From: Syntrophaceae bacterium UBA5761
GTDB taxonomy: Bacteria; Desulfobacterota; Syntrophia; Syntrophales; UBA4778
Assembly: GCA_002418885.1 (NCBI GenBank)
Contig: DIEZ01000061.1
Coordinates: forward strand, 1 to 50,745
DNA length: 50,745 bases
Direction of reading: 5' to 3'
Below, one piece after another: positions 34,570 through 43,132 of this stretch; within the stretch, counting starts at the first letter, position 1, and each line of letters begins with the position of its first letter. The notes under the pieces were generated by a model. The model saw nothing but the letters and a program-made list of their open reading frames with translations, ran no database searches and was not told where the DNA came from. Both the position numbers and the translations under genes were made by a program.

Positions 34570-35763
34570 TCAGTTCTTCGCCATGAGCCGGCGGACGGCC
34601 TTATCCAGGCCGTCGAGGGTGAGTTCATACATAGGAAAGATTTGCCGGATTATTTTTATGGTGGCCGTATAGCGCCACTCTTCTTCGGGGACCGGATTGA
34701 GCCAGACGCTGTGCCGGAAGACCCCGGCCAGGAGCTTCAATTGCTCTATACTCGGCCTCGTAGTCCTTTCCTCGAACCTTATGTAGCCGTCGGCTGCCAT
34801 CAGTTCATATGGCGCCATACTCGCGTCACCCACGACGATCAGGCGGGTTTCACCGTCCCGGCGCACGAAATCCTCCACCCGTTCGGGTTCGAGGCGGCGT
34901 GAAGGGTCACACCACACCCTTTCGTAGATCGTGTTGTGAAAGTAGTAGACCTTGAGGTCTTTGAACTGGGTCCTGGTGTGATTGAAGAGGGTCTGAACCA
35001 CTTCGACGTAGGGATCCATGGACCATCCGCCGTTGTCGACCATCAAGATCACCTTGAGCCGGTCCATCAGGCGGCGGTCGAAAACGACCTCTATCTCTCC
35101 GGCGTTGCGTATCGTTTCATAGATAGTCCTATCGATGTTGACCCTGTCTTTCGGGCCCGCCGGGACCATCCGGCGCAGCCTCTTCAAGGCCTCCCCGACA
35201 TGGGCCCGGGTAAGGGGACCATCCTGGGAATAGTCTTTGTAACGCCTGCTCATGGCCACTTTGACGGCCGACTTGTTGCGTGAAACACCGCCGACCCTCA
35301 TGCCGCCCGGGTGACGGCCTGAATGGCCCACCGGAGAAGTCCCTCCCGTCCCGATCCACCGGTTTCCCCCATGATGGGCCTCCGTCTGCTCTTTGAGCCG
35401 GTCGAGAAAATAACTGATCAATTCCTCGGGGGTCATGGCGCTCAATGTCTTTTCGTCGACGCCGAACGTCGCCGCCACCTCCCGCGGGCTCCGCAACCAC
35501 TCTTCGAGGAGGGCCTGGGCAAGCGCATTCAGCGCTCTTTCCCCGGGGTCCTCAAAGGCCAGTCCCTGAAAGTGGGCGGCAAAGACCTGGTCGTAGACGT
35601 CGAAGTACCGCTCGCTCTTCACAAGGATGGCGCGGGCGCCGGTGTAGAAGTCTTCCACGGTTTTTATGACGCCCATTCCCAGGGCCTTCTGGAGCCGGAG
35701 GAATGACGTAGGCGTCACAGGGACGCCGTGGTCTCGCAGGGAATAGAAGAAACGGACAAACAA
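34570..35763 (-). CDS. VWA-domain (CoxE-like) protein
   Basis: 397 residues from a TTG at 35763 with GAGGTG upstream. The N-terminal ~230 residues are a CoxE/YehP-like helical region; the VWA fold follows (~235-390). Its metal-ion (MIDAS) motif is degenerate: D243-N-G-G-W-S-M-D250 instead of D-x-S-x-S, so only the aspartate is kept. It partners with the MoxR-type ATPase encoded 9 bp upstream; such pairs act as chaperones in metal-cofactor insertion or complex assembly. It precedes nrdD by 65 bp, but a functional link is unproven. Confidence 0.8.
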   Translation of the reverse strand: MFVRFFYSLRDHGVPVTPTSFLRLQKALGMGVIKTVEDFYTGARAILVKSERYFDVYDQVFAAHFQGLAFEDPGERALNALAQALLEEWLRSPREVAATFGVDEKTLSAMTPEELISYFLDRLKEQTEAHHGGNRWIGTGGTSPVGHSGRHPGGMRVGGVSRNKSAVKVAMSRRYKDYSQDGPLTRAHVGEALKRLRRMVPAGPKDRVNIDRTIYETIRNAGEIEVVFDRRLMDRLKVILMVDNGGWSMDPYVEVVQTLFNHTRTQFKDLKVYYFHNTIYERVWCDPSRRLEPERVEDFVRRDGETRLIVVGDASMAPYELMAADGYIRFEERTTRPSIEQLKLLAGVFRHSVWLNPVPEEEWRYTATIKIIRQIFPMYELTLDGLDKAVRRLMAKN

Positions 35764-35772
35764 AACGGCACC

Positions 35773-36624
35773 TCAATGAACGGTCTGGCCGTACTGCCGG
35801 ACTGCGACTTTGAGGTCGCCGCTCTTCTTGAAGAGGACTCCCAGGTAGGGAATCCGCCCTTTTTGCAACGCGGTAACGTCGAAATCGGGGTCCGCCATCA
35901 GGGCGCGTATCCAGTTGATCAGTTCGCGGGTGGCCGGCTTTTTCTCTACCCCCCGAAGCTCGCGGAGTTTGTAAAACGTATCGATGCAGACGCGGGCCAC
36001 CGACTCGCCGAGCTTCGGGAAATGGACGTCCACGATCCGACGCATCATCTCATGGTCGGGAAAGGCGATATGGTGGAAGTTGCAGCGGCCCAGGAAGGGG
36101 TCCGAGAGGTCTTTTTTTGCGTTCGACGTGATTATTATCACCGGCCGGTGTTTGGCGGAGACAGTCTTATCGACCTCGATGATGTCGAACTGCATCTGGT
36201 CCAGTACGTCCAACATATCGTCTTGAAAGTCGGTGTCCGCCTTGTCGATTTCATCGATGAGGAGGACCGTCCGTACCTCGGAGACGAAGGCCCTGCCTAT
36301 CTTACCCATGCGGATATAATCCGCGATGTTGCTCACGTCCCTCTTCGAATCACCGAAGCGACTGTCGTTCAGACGGGTCAAGGTATCGTACTGATAGAGG
36401 GCATCCACAAGCTTCATGCTCGATTTGACGTTCAGGGCGATGAGGGGCATGTCGAGGCTCTCTGCGATGGAATGGGCGAGCATCGTCTTGCCCGTTCCCG
36501 GCTCGCCCTTGAGAAGAAGCGGCATCTCCAACGCCATCGAAATATTCACGATCCTTGCCAGCTCGTCGTCGAGCACGTATCTCGAAGCCCCCGAAAAATA
36601 AGGGATACTATTATTTCTTCCCAT
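35773..36624 (-). CDS. MoxR-family AAA+ ATPase
   Basis: 283 residues. Walker A is GEPGTGKT (40-47), Walker B LLIDEID with D124 and E125, and the sensor-1 strand is PVIIITSNAKKDL; the arginine finger region is DPFLGRCNFH. AAGGAG lies upstream of the ATG. MoxR ATPases form rings that remodel target enzymes, usually with a VWA protein, which is the next gene (9 bp). Length and motifs are normal, so it should be active although its VWA partner has an altered metal site. The client is unknown; nrdD and the downstream genes are candidates. Confidence 0.88.
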   Translation of the reverse strand: MGRNNSIPYFSGASRYVLDDELARIVNISMALEMPLLLKGEPGTGKTMLAHSIAESLDMPLIALNVKSSMKLVDALYQYDTLTRLNDSRFGDSKRDVSNIADYIRMGKIGRAFVSEVRTVLLIDEIDKADTDFQDDMLDVLDQMQFDIIEVDKTVSAKHRPVIIITSNAKKDLSDPFLGRCNFHHIAFPDHEMMRRIVDVHFPKLGESVARVCIDTFYKLRELRGVEKKPATRELINWIRALMADPDFDVTALQKGRIPYLGVLFKKSGDLKVAVRQYGQTVH

Positions 36625-36834
36625 AATTTCAACTCCTTACATCCAAATTGACTTTTCCCTGCTCTTACCGTGGCCATATTTCTTACGACATTTCAGCGAA
36701 CTTTTCCAGCAGAGAATCGGGTGCGGGCCCCCTCGGCCTCCAACCACGCGATTTTTTCTGTACGACCATCCGCATAGGCTTGGGCCGCAGGGCGGTCACG
36801 GCAACACTTTGACCAGAGAGCTGCTTCGCCGGGC

Positions 36835-38454
36835 TCAACCTGCCGGAAGAGGCGAAGAATCCTCTATTTCCGCCACGTAATCGGCGATGTTCTGGCAATG
36901 GTCCGATATCCGCTCGAGATTGACGAGTATCTCGACGAAGATGGGGCCTGCCTCCGCCTGACAGATCCTCTTATGGAATCGCTCCAGATGCCTCTCCCTC
37001 GCCTCCTTGACCTTTCGGTCCACTTCGTCTTCCCGCCGGCCGACGTCCCTTATCCTATCCTCATCCCGCCTTTCCAGGAGAGACAGGCCGTCGCTAATAT
37101 TTTCATCGATAAGTCGTATGATCTCGGCAAGTTCCGCCACCGCCATCGGGGAAAATTTCGCCTTCCGCAGATGTTTACAGCGGCAGAACTCTACGATGTT
37201 CACCGAATGGTCGGCGATTCTTTCGACGTCGTCGACCATCGCCGCATAGCAGAAAAGTTTCTTCGACAAAACAGCGGAAAGCTCCCCGGCCGACACTTTC
37301 CGCAGATACTCGGAGACTTCATTCCTCAGGTTGTCGACCACGAGCTCCACGTACAAGATATCTTTTCTCCTTCTCTCGCCATAATCATCGATCAACCGGA
37401 CGGAGTTCAGGAACATGCTCCGCGCCAGAGTCATCTCTCTGTGCAGTTCCTTCCTGACGCACTCGAGGGCGTCCTCCGGTCTCGCCAGGGAGCGCGCGTC
37501 GAGGAATTCCGGCCAGACCGGCAGTGTCTCCGTCTTTCCCGGGAGGAGGTATTCGACGAAACGGGAAAACGGCCCGAGCAGAAAGATGAAACAGCCTGCC
37601 GTCACCAGGTTGAAAAGGAGATGCCCGTAAGCGATCTGCTGGGCCGTATCGACGGATAAAAACTTCAGGACTGCGACGAAGAAAGGGATGACCGAGAAAC
37701 AGACGGCCGCCCCGAAGACCTTGAAGAGCAGGTGGGAAAGAGCGCTTCGCCTGCCGTCCACGCCGGTCACGATACTCGCCAAGATAGCCGTCACGGCCGT
37801 TCCCACGTTGGCCCCGAAGACGATGGGAAGGGCGCTCTCGGTAGTAACCATCTCATATTGCGCCAGGATGACGAGGATGCTGATGGGAATGGCCGAAGAA
37901 TGGATAAGGGCGGCGATCAATGCACCCGCCAGCAGACCGGCCAGGGAGCCTCCCGTCTCGCGGAGCAGTCGGACGACGTCCGGGTTGTCCTTCAAGGGCG
38001 CGGTCACCCCGGAAACGATGCTCAACCCGAAAAACATCAGCCCGAAATAGAACACCCCTGCCCCGAGGGGCTTCCAACGGTCTTTTCCTGCCGCCCATAA
38101 TAGGCCTCCGACGATGACCAAAAGGGGAGAGAGGTCCGTGACCTTCCAGACGACGAGCTGCACCGTAAAGGCCGTCCCGATATCCGCGCCCAGCAGGATG
38201 CTCAGGGAACGGTAAAAACTCATAAGACCGGCGCTCACCATCCCCACTACGAGAAGCGACGTCGCCGTGCTGCTCTGGAATAGGATCGTAGCGATGATAC
38301 CTGTAACGAGCCCGTAAACAGGCTTGCGAACCGCGTACTTGAAGTTTTCCCGGAGACGGACGTTGTTGAAGCGTTCACGCATCAGGGCGCTGAGCTCCAC
38401 CATGCCGTAGAGGAAAAGGGCAAGGCCGGTCAGGAAAAGAAAGGTAGCAGACAT
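36835..38454 (-). CDS. Na/Pi cotransporter with PhoU-like tail
   Basis: 539 residues. Two inverted membrane repeats occupy ~1-310, with the family signatures Q60-S-S-T-A-T and H184-S-S-A-I-P in the re-entrant loops. Residues ~325-530 form a PhoU-like helical domain (two E/D-rich helices such as ADHSVNIVEFCR and SDHCQNIADYV) that may sense phosphate status. It moves Na+ and phosphate across the inner membrane. GGAGAG lies six bases before the ATG. It is 55 bp after mtgA on the same strand; the gap to the MoxR gene downstream is 210 bp without a clear promoter. Confidence 0.9.
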   Translation of the reverse strand: MSATFLFLTGLALFLYGMVELSALMRERFNNVRLRENFKYAVRKPVYGLVTGIIATILFQSSTATSLLVVGMVSAGLMSFYRSLSILLGADIGTAFTVQLVVWKVTDLSPLLVIVGGLLWAAGKDRWKPLGAGVFYFGLMFFGLSIVSGVTAPLKDNPDVVRLLRETGGSLAGLLAGALIAALIHSSAIPISILVILAQYEMVTTESALPIVFGANVGTAVTAILASIVTGVDGRRSALSHLLFKVFGAAVCFSVIPFFVAVLKFLSVDTAQQIAYGHLLFNLVTAGCFIFLLGPFSRFVEYLLPGKTETLPVWPEFLDARSLARPEDALECVRKELHREMTLARSMFLNSVRLIDDYGERRRKDILYVELVVDNLRNEVSEYLRKVSAGELSAVLSKKLFCYAAMVDDVERIADHSVNIVEFCRCKHLRKAKFSPMAVAELAEIIRLIDENISDGLSLLERRDEDRIRDVGRREDEVDRKVKEARERHLERFHKRICQAEAGPIFVEILVNLERISDHCQNIADYVAEIEDSSPLPAG

Positions 38455-38509
38455 TAAGAACTCTCCGGCGCCCGATTTCGCAAGAAAAGAAACATGGCCT
38501 TTTTCTCCT

Positions 38510-39400
38510 TCATTCTTCCTTTGCGCCTCCTTCCTGCTCCTTTACCTTATCCTTCTCCGGTGGGGGTAAAGAGGCGCCTTCCGTCTTCGGCGCCTCCCTT
38601 TCCCCAGGGCCTTCTTGGGTCTTCACCGCTTCCTGTTTTTCGTCCACCGTCTCCTCCTGGGGAGTGCTCATGACCTCGTCATAATCCTCGATGACTATGC
38701 CCCGACGCACCATGATCTGGTAAATCCGCTGAGACCGGCTCTCTACGTAAGAAGAAGTTCCTGTGGGGCTCCAACGCCTCGGATTCGGCAGGACCGCGGC
38801 AAGTCGCGCCGCCTCCACGGGACCGAGCGCCGACGCCGGCCTCCCGTAATAATGCCGGGCGGCAGCCCCGATGCCAAATATTCCCTCGCCCCACTCGGCT
38901 ACGTTCAGGTAGAGCTCGATGATCCTCCTCTTCGTGAGGTTGCGCTCGATCCTCCAGGTAAGGACGGCCTCTTTGACCTTCCGGACCGGGTTCCGGGAGG
39001 GGGTCAAGTACAGGTTTTTGGCGAGCTGTTGACTGATCGTGCTGCCGCCGGCCTTGAATCTTCCCTTCTTGATGTCTTTTTCCAGCGCCTTTTTCATGGC
39101 CTCGAAATCGAAGCCTTCATGACGCCAGAACTTATCGTCCTCGGCGATCAACACGGCCTTGACGACGTAAGGTGAAACCTGCGAAAGGGGTGTCCAGACG
39201 TACCGGATTTTTCTTTTCTTTCCCTGGGCCTGCCATTCCTTTTCCCTGTACTCCATGAAGGACGTCTTCCGGGGGTTCACTTTCTTGAGCTTCGACACAT
39301 CGGGAAAGACAAGGTAGTAGCAGATGTTCAGTAATATCGCGGCGAAAACGACAGCCGCAACATACAGGACGATTTTCTTCAATCGCAAACGTGACCGCAT
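38510..39400 (-). CDS. mtgA: monofunctional peptidoglycan glycosyltransferase
   Basis: 296 residues from the ATG at 39400 (a GTG at 39418 adds six). One membrane anchor (~10-30) precedes a GT51 domain (~65-225) with EDDKFWRHEGFD, GGSTISQQLAKNLYL and IIELYLNVAEWG. It polymerises lipid II glycan strands outside the inner membrane. No penicillin-binding transpeptidase domain follows. The last ~55 residues are a low-complexity E/P/K-rich tail that the family normally lacks; its location outside the membrane is odd. The gene has its own predicted promoter (39490-39518). Confidence 0.92.
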   Translation of the reverse strand: MRSRLRLKKIVLYVAAVVFAAILLNICYYLVFPDVSKLKKVNPRKTSFMEYREKEWQAQGKKRKIRYVWTPLSQVSPYVVKAVLIAEDDKFWRHEGFDFEAMKKALEKDIKKGRFKAGGSTISQQLAKNLYLTPSRNPVRKVKEAVLTWRIERNLTKRRIIELYLNVAEWGEGIFGIGAAARHYYGRPASALGPVEAARLAAVLPNPRRWSPTGTSSYVESRSQRIYQIMVRRGIVIEDYDEVMSTPQEETVDEKQEAVKTQEGPGEREAPKTEGASLPPPEKDKVKEQEGGAKEE

Positions 39401-39489
39401 CCCGGAAATCAACCTCACCCCACCGGGCGCCGAGGCGCCTACCTCACTACCCTGTGGCCGTCAATACCCCCATGAAGGGCGTGGCCGGC

Positions 39490-39518
39490 ACTATAGCGTA
39501 AAGCCTGAATGGTTACAA
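39490..39518 (-). promoter_or_regulatory. promoter of mtgA
   Basis: On the minus strand: TTGTAA (39513-39518), 17 bp, TATAGT (39490-39495, five of six). Transcription would start near 39483, about 83 nt before the ATG at 39400. Confidence 0.45.
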
Positions 39519-39528
39519 TACATTTACC

Positions 39529-39557
39529 TTGACCGACGTCCCGAAATAATCTAATAG
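39529..39557 (+). promoter_or_regulatory. possible promoter of the SGNH hydrolase gene
   Basis: TTGACC (39529-39534, five of six), 17 bp, TAATAG (39552-39557). It is divergent from the mtgA promoter, about 10 bp apart. Transcription would start close to 39564, inside the open frame of the hydrolase, leaving room only for a very short leader. Confidence 0.35.
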
Positions 39558-40165
39558 ACCCGCTCATAAAACCCTTTCGGACGATCGCAAAGCTGAAATC
39601 AGGGGCCGAGACCACTGTCGTCGCCCTCGGGGATTCACTGACGCAGGGGTGGATGGTAAGAAGGGGGTTTCTCGATTTTCTCGCGGAGATGCTCCGCAAG
39701 GCATACCCGGAGAGTCGTTTTCGCATCGTCAACAGGGGCATCCCCGGCGACACGGCGGAAGGAGGACTTCACCGGTTGAGGGCAGACGTCCTCGACCATA
39801 ATCTGGACTGCGTCCTCATCCAATTCGCCCTCAACGACGCCTTCTGCGGTTACGGCGTCGAACAATTCGGGCAGTATGTACAGTGGATAGTCGATGAAAT
39901 ACGGGAGGACGGCGATGCCGAGATAGTGCTTGTCACCTCAAGTTACGTCGGAAACAATCGCGAGACCCGCTTTGTGGAGGATTTCTACCGCGAGCTCGAA
40001 AACCTCGCGGCGGTCAACGGTCTGCCGTTAGCCCGCGTCCACTCTTACTGGAAAAAGCGGATCGGCGAGGACGTCGAATTCCGAACACTGGTCCAGGCCG
40101 ACCTCGTCCATCCCACGACGGCGGGACACAAGCTCATGGCAGAGGCCGTCATGCAGCTATTCTAA
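39554..40165 (+). CDS. SGNH/GDSL-type lipase-esterase, start codon unclear
   Basis: The catalytic block I is VVALGDSLTQGW, followed by NRGIPGDTAEGG (block II glycine), QFALNDAF (block III asparagine) and VHPTTAGHKLM (block V aspartate/histidine). So a complete SGNH hydrolase core is encoded. No ATG, GTG or TTG lies in frame before the GDS serine: the frame opens at 39533 and offers only ATA (39554, 39566), ATC (39584) and CTG (39593). The first ATG (39653) lies after the serine and would give an inactive protein. I therefore extend to ATA 39554 as a minimal estimate; a lost start codon is the alternative. Precedes a WHy lipoprotein gene by 22 bp. Confidence 0.7.
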   Translation: MDPLIKPFRTIAKLKSGAETTVVALGDSLTQGWMVRRGFLDFLAEMLRKAYPESRFRIVNRGIPGDTAEGGLHRLRADVLDHNLDCVLIQFALNDAFCGYGVEQFGQYVQWIVDEIREDGDAEIVLVTSSYVGNNRETRFVEDFYRELENLAAVNGLPLARVHSYWKKRIGEDVEFRTLVQADLVHPTTAGHKLMAEAVMQLF

Positions 40166-40187
40166 GCATAGAGGAGGATGTGATTTC

Positions 40188-40688
40188 TTGGGAGAAAAGC
40201 GAAAGTTTGAAAAAGTGACGGCCCGTGCAGGATTGCTCTTCCTGATTGCCCTGTCTGTTGCCTTCGCCTCTTGTCTGAACCGAGTTGTGGAAAAGCCGAC
40301 CTTCGTCCTCCGGGAAGTGACGCTCAGCCCTCGCAGTCTCATGGAGATGAGCCTCTTGATCGGCCTCGACGTACGGAATCCAAACCGTTTTGACCTCACC
40401 CTCAAATCCTTCGAGTACAAGGTCTATCTCGACAACGAGGAAATCGGGAGCGGACGCCTCGAGAGCGAGGTGCTGGTTCCTGCGTCGTCTACGACCGCCG
40501 TACAGGCACCTGTCGCCGCAAACTTCAAGAACCTCGGCGGTAGCCTGAAGGCCCTCATCACGGGAAGTGACCTTCCTTACAAGATAGAGGGAAAGGCAGA
40601 AATAAAGGCCCTCTTCGGAAGTCTGACCTTCCCCTTTTCCGAGGAGGGCCGTCTCAACCCCAAACAGAACGACGGCGAAAGAAAATGA
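40188..40688 (+). CDS. LEA-2/WHy-domain lipoprotein
   Basis: 166 residues from a TTG with GAGGAGG ten bases upstream. The N-terminus has a basic start, a hydrophobic segment and a lipobox-like FASC (C29), so the protein is membrane-anchored on the outside. The remaining ~135 residues carry a WHy (water stress and hypersensitive response)/LEA type 2 domain, with LIGLDVRNPNRFDLTLKSF and VYLDNEEIGSG as typical strands. It follows the SGNH hydrolase gene at 22 bp, a likely operon. LEA-2 domains bind or protect other proteins; the target here is unknown. Confidence 0.82.
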   Translation: MGEKRKFEKVTARAGLLFLIALSVAFASCLNRVVEKPTFVLREVTLSPRSLMEMSLLIGLDVRNPNRFDLTLKSFEYKVYLDNEEIGSGRLESEVLVPASSTTAVQAPVAANFKNLGGSLKALITGSDLPYKIEGKAEIKALFGSLTFPFSEEGRLNPKQNDGERK

Positions 40689-40764
40689 CGGGCAGGAAAG
40701 CGGGTTCCGGGGGAGAGTAAAGGTGCTTACTGAACGGACTGATGGAAAATTACCGCCCCCGGGT

Positions 40765-41574
40765 TCACTGTAATTTTACGACCTCCACGTTGGCGAGGGT
40801 TCTTCCCAGGAAGCGTTCGCCGACCGTCTGGAAGCGGTAGGGAACGTCGGTCACGTAGAACCGGTATTGGGGGGGGAGGCGCACGGGGTTGGTGAGGCCT
40901 TTTTCCGAGAGGAGATTGGCCGTGACGGCGGCCATGGCCTCCGCGGAATCCACCAGACGGATACCCTCACCGAGGATTTCCTGGAGGAGGGGCTTGAGCA
41001 GAGGGTAGTGCGTGCATCCGAGGACAAGGGTATCGATATGTTCGGCGATGACCGGTTTCAGGTATTCCTGTGCGGTGAGCCTCGTCACCGGGTGGTCCGA
41101 CCACCCCTCTTCGACAAGGGGGACGAAGAGCGGGCAGGCCTGGGAAAAGACGCGGATTTCCGGGTCATACCGGTTTATCGCCCGCGCATAGGCGTTACTG
41201 TTGACCGTCGCCGGCGTCCCGATGACGCCGACCACCTTGTTCCTCGTCTCCGCAACGGCAATGCGGGCCCCTGCATCGATGACGTCCAAGACCGGGACGG
41301 GGGACATTTCCTGTATACGCTCGTTGGCGACCGAGGCGATGGTATTGCAGGCAATGATGAGTAATTTTACGTTTTGCTTAAGGAGGAAACCTGCGATCTG
41401 CGCGGCGTACTCGGTGATCGTCTCCACCGACCTGATGCCGTAAGGCACGCGGGCCGTGTCCCCGAAATAGATGATGTTTTCGAAAGGCAGTCTCTCCATG
41501 AGGGCCCGCACGACGGTCATCCCGCCGATTCCGGAGTCGAATACTCCGATTGGATGGACGAGCTCGATCTTCAT
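40765..41574 (-). CDS. murI: glutamate racemase
   Basis: 269 residues from the ATG at 41574, placed just after GGAGGAGG. The two catalytic cysteines are present: C76 in IIACNTIAS and C187 in LVLGCTHYPLL; the substrate loop is GVFDSGIGGMTV. It makes D-glutamate for peptidoglycan in the cytoplasm. It is divergent from the CCA-adding/poly(A) polymerase gene and has its own predicted promoter. Length is typical. Together with mtgA it gives two cell-wall genes within 3 kb, but not in one operon. Confidence 0.95.
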   Translation of the reverse strand: MKIELVHPIGVFDSGIGGMTVVRALMERLPFENIIYFGDTARVPYGIRSVETITEYAAQIAGFLLKQNVKLLIIACNTIASVANERIQEMSPVPVLDVIDAGARIAVAETRNKVVGVIGTPATVNSNAYARAINRYDPEIRVFSQACPLFVPLVEEGWSDHPVTRLTAQEYLKPVIAEHIDTLVLGCTHYPLLKPLLQEILGEGIRLVDSAEAMAAVTANLLSEKGLTNPVRLPPQYRFYVTDVPYRFQTVGERFLGRTLANVEVVKLQ

Positions 41575-41617
41575 GCCTCCTCCAAAAATGTGAGATGCGT
41601 CAAGAACTTTCACGGGG

Positions 41618-41647
41618 AGTGTAAGTCAAGGCCTTCAAGTCTGTCAA
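41618..41647 (-). promoter_or_regulatory. promoter of murI
   Basis: On the minus strand: perfect TTGACA (41642-41647), 18-bp spacer, TACACT (41618-41623, four of six). Transcription would start near 41611, about 37 nt before the ATG. Confidence 0.5.
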
Positions 41648-41700
41648 TACGAAAAGCTGCCCCTATCCTGCCGAATCTACCGGCGAAGGGGGTTATAATC

Positions 41701-43122
41701 ATGCGCCGGACGGGCAGAACGTCGGCGCCGGATGGACAACCTATGGTAACAGTGCAGGCCACATGTCAACTCACAGTTTCTTTCGAAACCGCCGCCGGGG
41801 TCGTAAAAAAACTTAAAAAAGCGGGGCACGAGGCATACTTCGTCGGCGGAAGCGTGCGGGACCTCCTTCGGGGTCTCGAACCGGCAGAATTCGACATCGT
41901 CACGTCGGCGACGCCGAGGGAGGTCCGCGCACTTTTCGACCATACGGTCGCGGTGGGCGAAAAATTCGGTGTCATCCTGGTTATCGAGGAGGGCCTTAGT
42001 TACGAGGTCGCCACGTACCGCATCGACAGGGCTTACGCAGACGGGCGGCGTCCCTCGCGCGTCGAATTCGCCGCCCTTGCCGAAGAAGACGTAAAGCGCC
42101 GCGATTTCACCATCAACGGCCTCCTCATGGACCCCGAGACCTGCCTCGTCTTCGATTACGTGGGCGGGGTCGAGGACCTGAAGAAGCGAATCATCCGCAC
42201 AATCGGCAACCCGGAAGAGCGATTCGCCGAGGACCACCTGAGGATGCTCCGGGCTATACGTCTCGCGGCAAACCTTGGTTTCGAGGTCGAGCCCGCAACG
42301 TTCGCGGCGATAAAGAGAAACGCAAAGGCCATCCGGCGCATCAGCGCCGAGCGCATCCGGAACGAGATCACAAGGACGATCACCCGCGGCGGGGCGCGTC
42401 GGGGGATGGAACTCCTCAGCGACTCCGGCCTTCTGGCTGAAGTCCTGCCCGAGGTAGAAGCCCTGCGGGGTGTCGATCAGCCGGAGCGCTTCCATCCTGA
42501 AGGGGACGTCTGGGAGCACACGCTGCGCTTGCTCGAGATGCTCCCGGGCCGGGAAGATCGGGAAACCGACCCGCGCCTCGCCTGGGGCGCCCTCCTCCAT
42601 GACGTCGGAAAACCCCTCACGCGGTCCGAAGACGCGCGGGGGATCCATTTCTACGGCCATTCAAAAAAGGGCGAAGAAATCGCTGAGGCGGTCATGCAGC
42701 GCCTTCGCTTTTCCCGCTCGGACATCGAGACCGTTGTCGCCATGATACGCCACCACATGCTCTTCATCAACGTGACGGACATGAGGCCGAACCGACTAAA
42801 AAGGTTCCTGAGGATGCCCGACTTCGACCTTCATCTGGAGCTCCATCGCCTCGACAGCCTGGCAAGCCACGGCAACCTCGAAAATTACGAGTTCTGCAGG
42901 AAGAAACTTGCCGAATTTGCGAGTGAGGACTTACGGCCCCCGCCCCTCATCACCGGTAAGGATTTGATCGCCCTGGGGTTCGAGCCGGGACCTCTATTCA
43001 AGGAAATCAAGAGGTACGTCGAGGACGCGCAGCTCGACGGGGAGATCTCGACGCCGGAAGAGGCCCAGCGTATCGTACTGGAAAAGTGGGGCGAAAGGAG
43101 AAAAGGGAAGTCGTGCCCGTAA
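41701..43122 (+). CDS. CCA-adding enzyme / poly(A) polymerase with HD domain
   Basis: 473 residues from the ATG at 41701 with AAGGGGG eight bases upstream; an ATG at 41743 is the alternative. The class II nucleotidyltransferase head has GGSVRD (49-54) and then E63-F-D65, where D-x-D is normal, so the first metal ligand is Glu instead of Asp. RRDFTINGL, the E/R-rich nucleotide-binding helices (EDHLRMLRAIRLAANL) and an HD domain (LLHDVGKPLT) follow, as in bacterial CCA tRNA nucleotidyltransferases with a phosphohydrolase tail. It adds or repairs the tRNA CCA end. It is convergent with the amidohydrolase gene (10 bp). Confidence 0.88.
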   Translation: MRRTGRTSAPDGQPMVTVQATCQLTVSFETAAGVVKKLKKAGHEAYFVGGSVRDLLRGLEPAEFDIVTSATPREVRALFDHTVAVGEKFGVILVIEEGLSYEVATYRIDRAYADGRRPSRVEFAALAEEDVKRRDFTINGLLMDPETCLVFDYVGGVEDLKKRIIRTIGNPEERFAEDHLRMLRAIRLAANLGFEVEPATFAAIKRNAKAIRRISAERIRNEITRTITRGGARRGMELLSDSGLLAEVLPEVEALRGVDQPERFHPEGDVWEHTLRLLEMLPGREDRETDPRLAWGALLHDVGKPLTRSEDARGIHFYGHSKKGEEIAEAVMQRLRFSRSDIETVVAMIRHHMLFINVTDMRPNRLKRFLRMPDFDLHLELHRLDSLASHGNLENYEFCRKKLAEFASEDLRPPPLITGKDLIALGFEPGPLFKEIKRYVEDAQLDGEISTPEEAQRIVLEKWGERRKGKSCP

Positions 43123-43132
43123 TGACCGGGCT

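Noticed and set aside
36686..36780. Short basic open frame between the MoxR and Na/Pi genes (minus strand)
   Set aside because: About 30 residues, no ribosome site and no membrane or known motif; cannot be distinguished from chance.
41694..41699. TATAAT just before the CCA-adding/poly(A) polymerase start as its promoter
   Set aside because: No -35 lies 16-19 bp upstream, and transcription would start after the chosen ATG.
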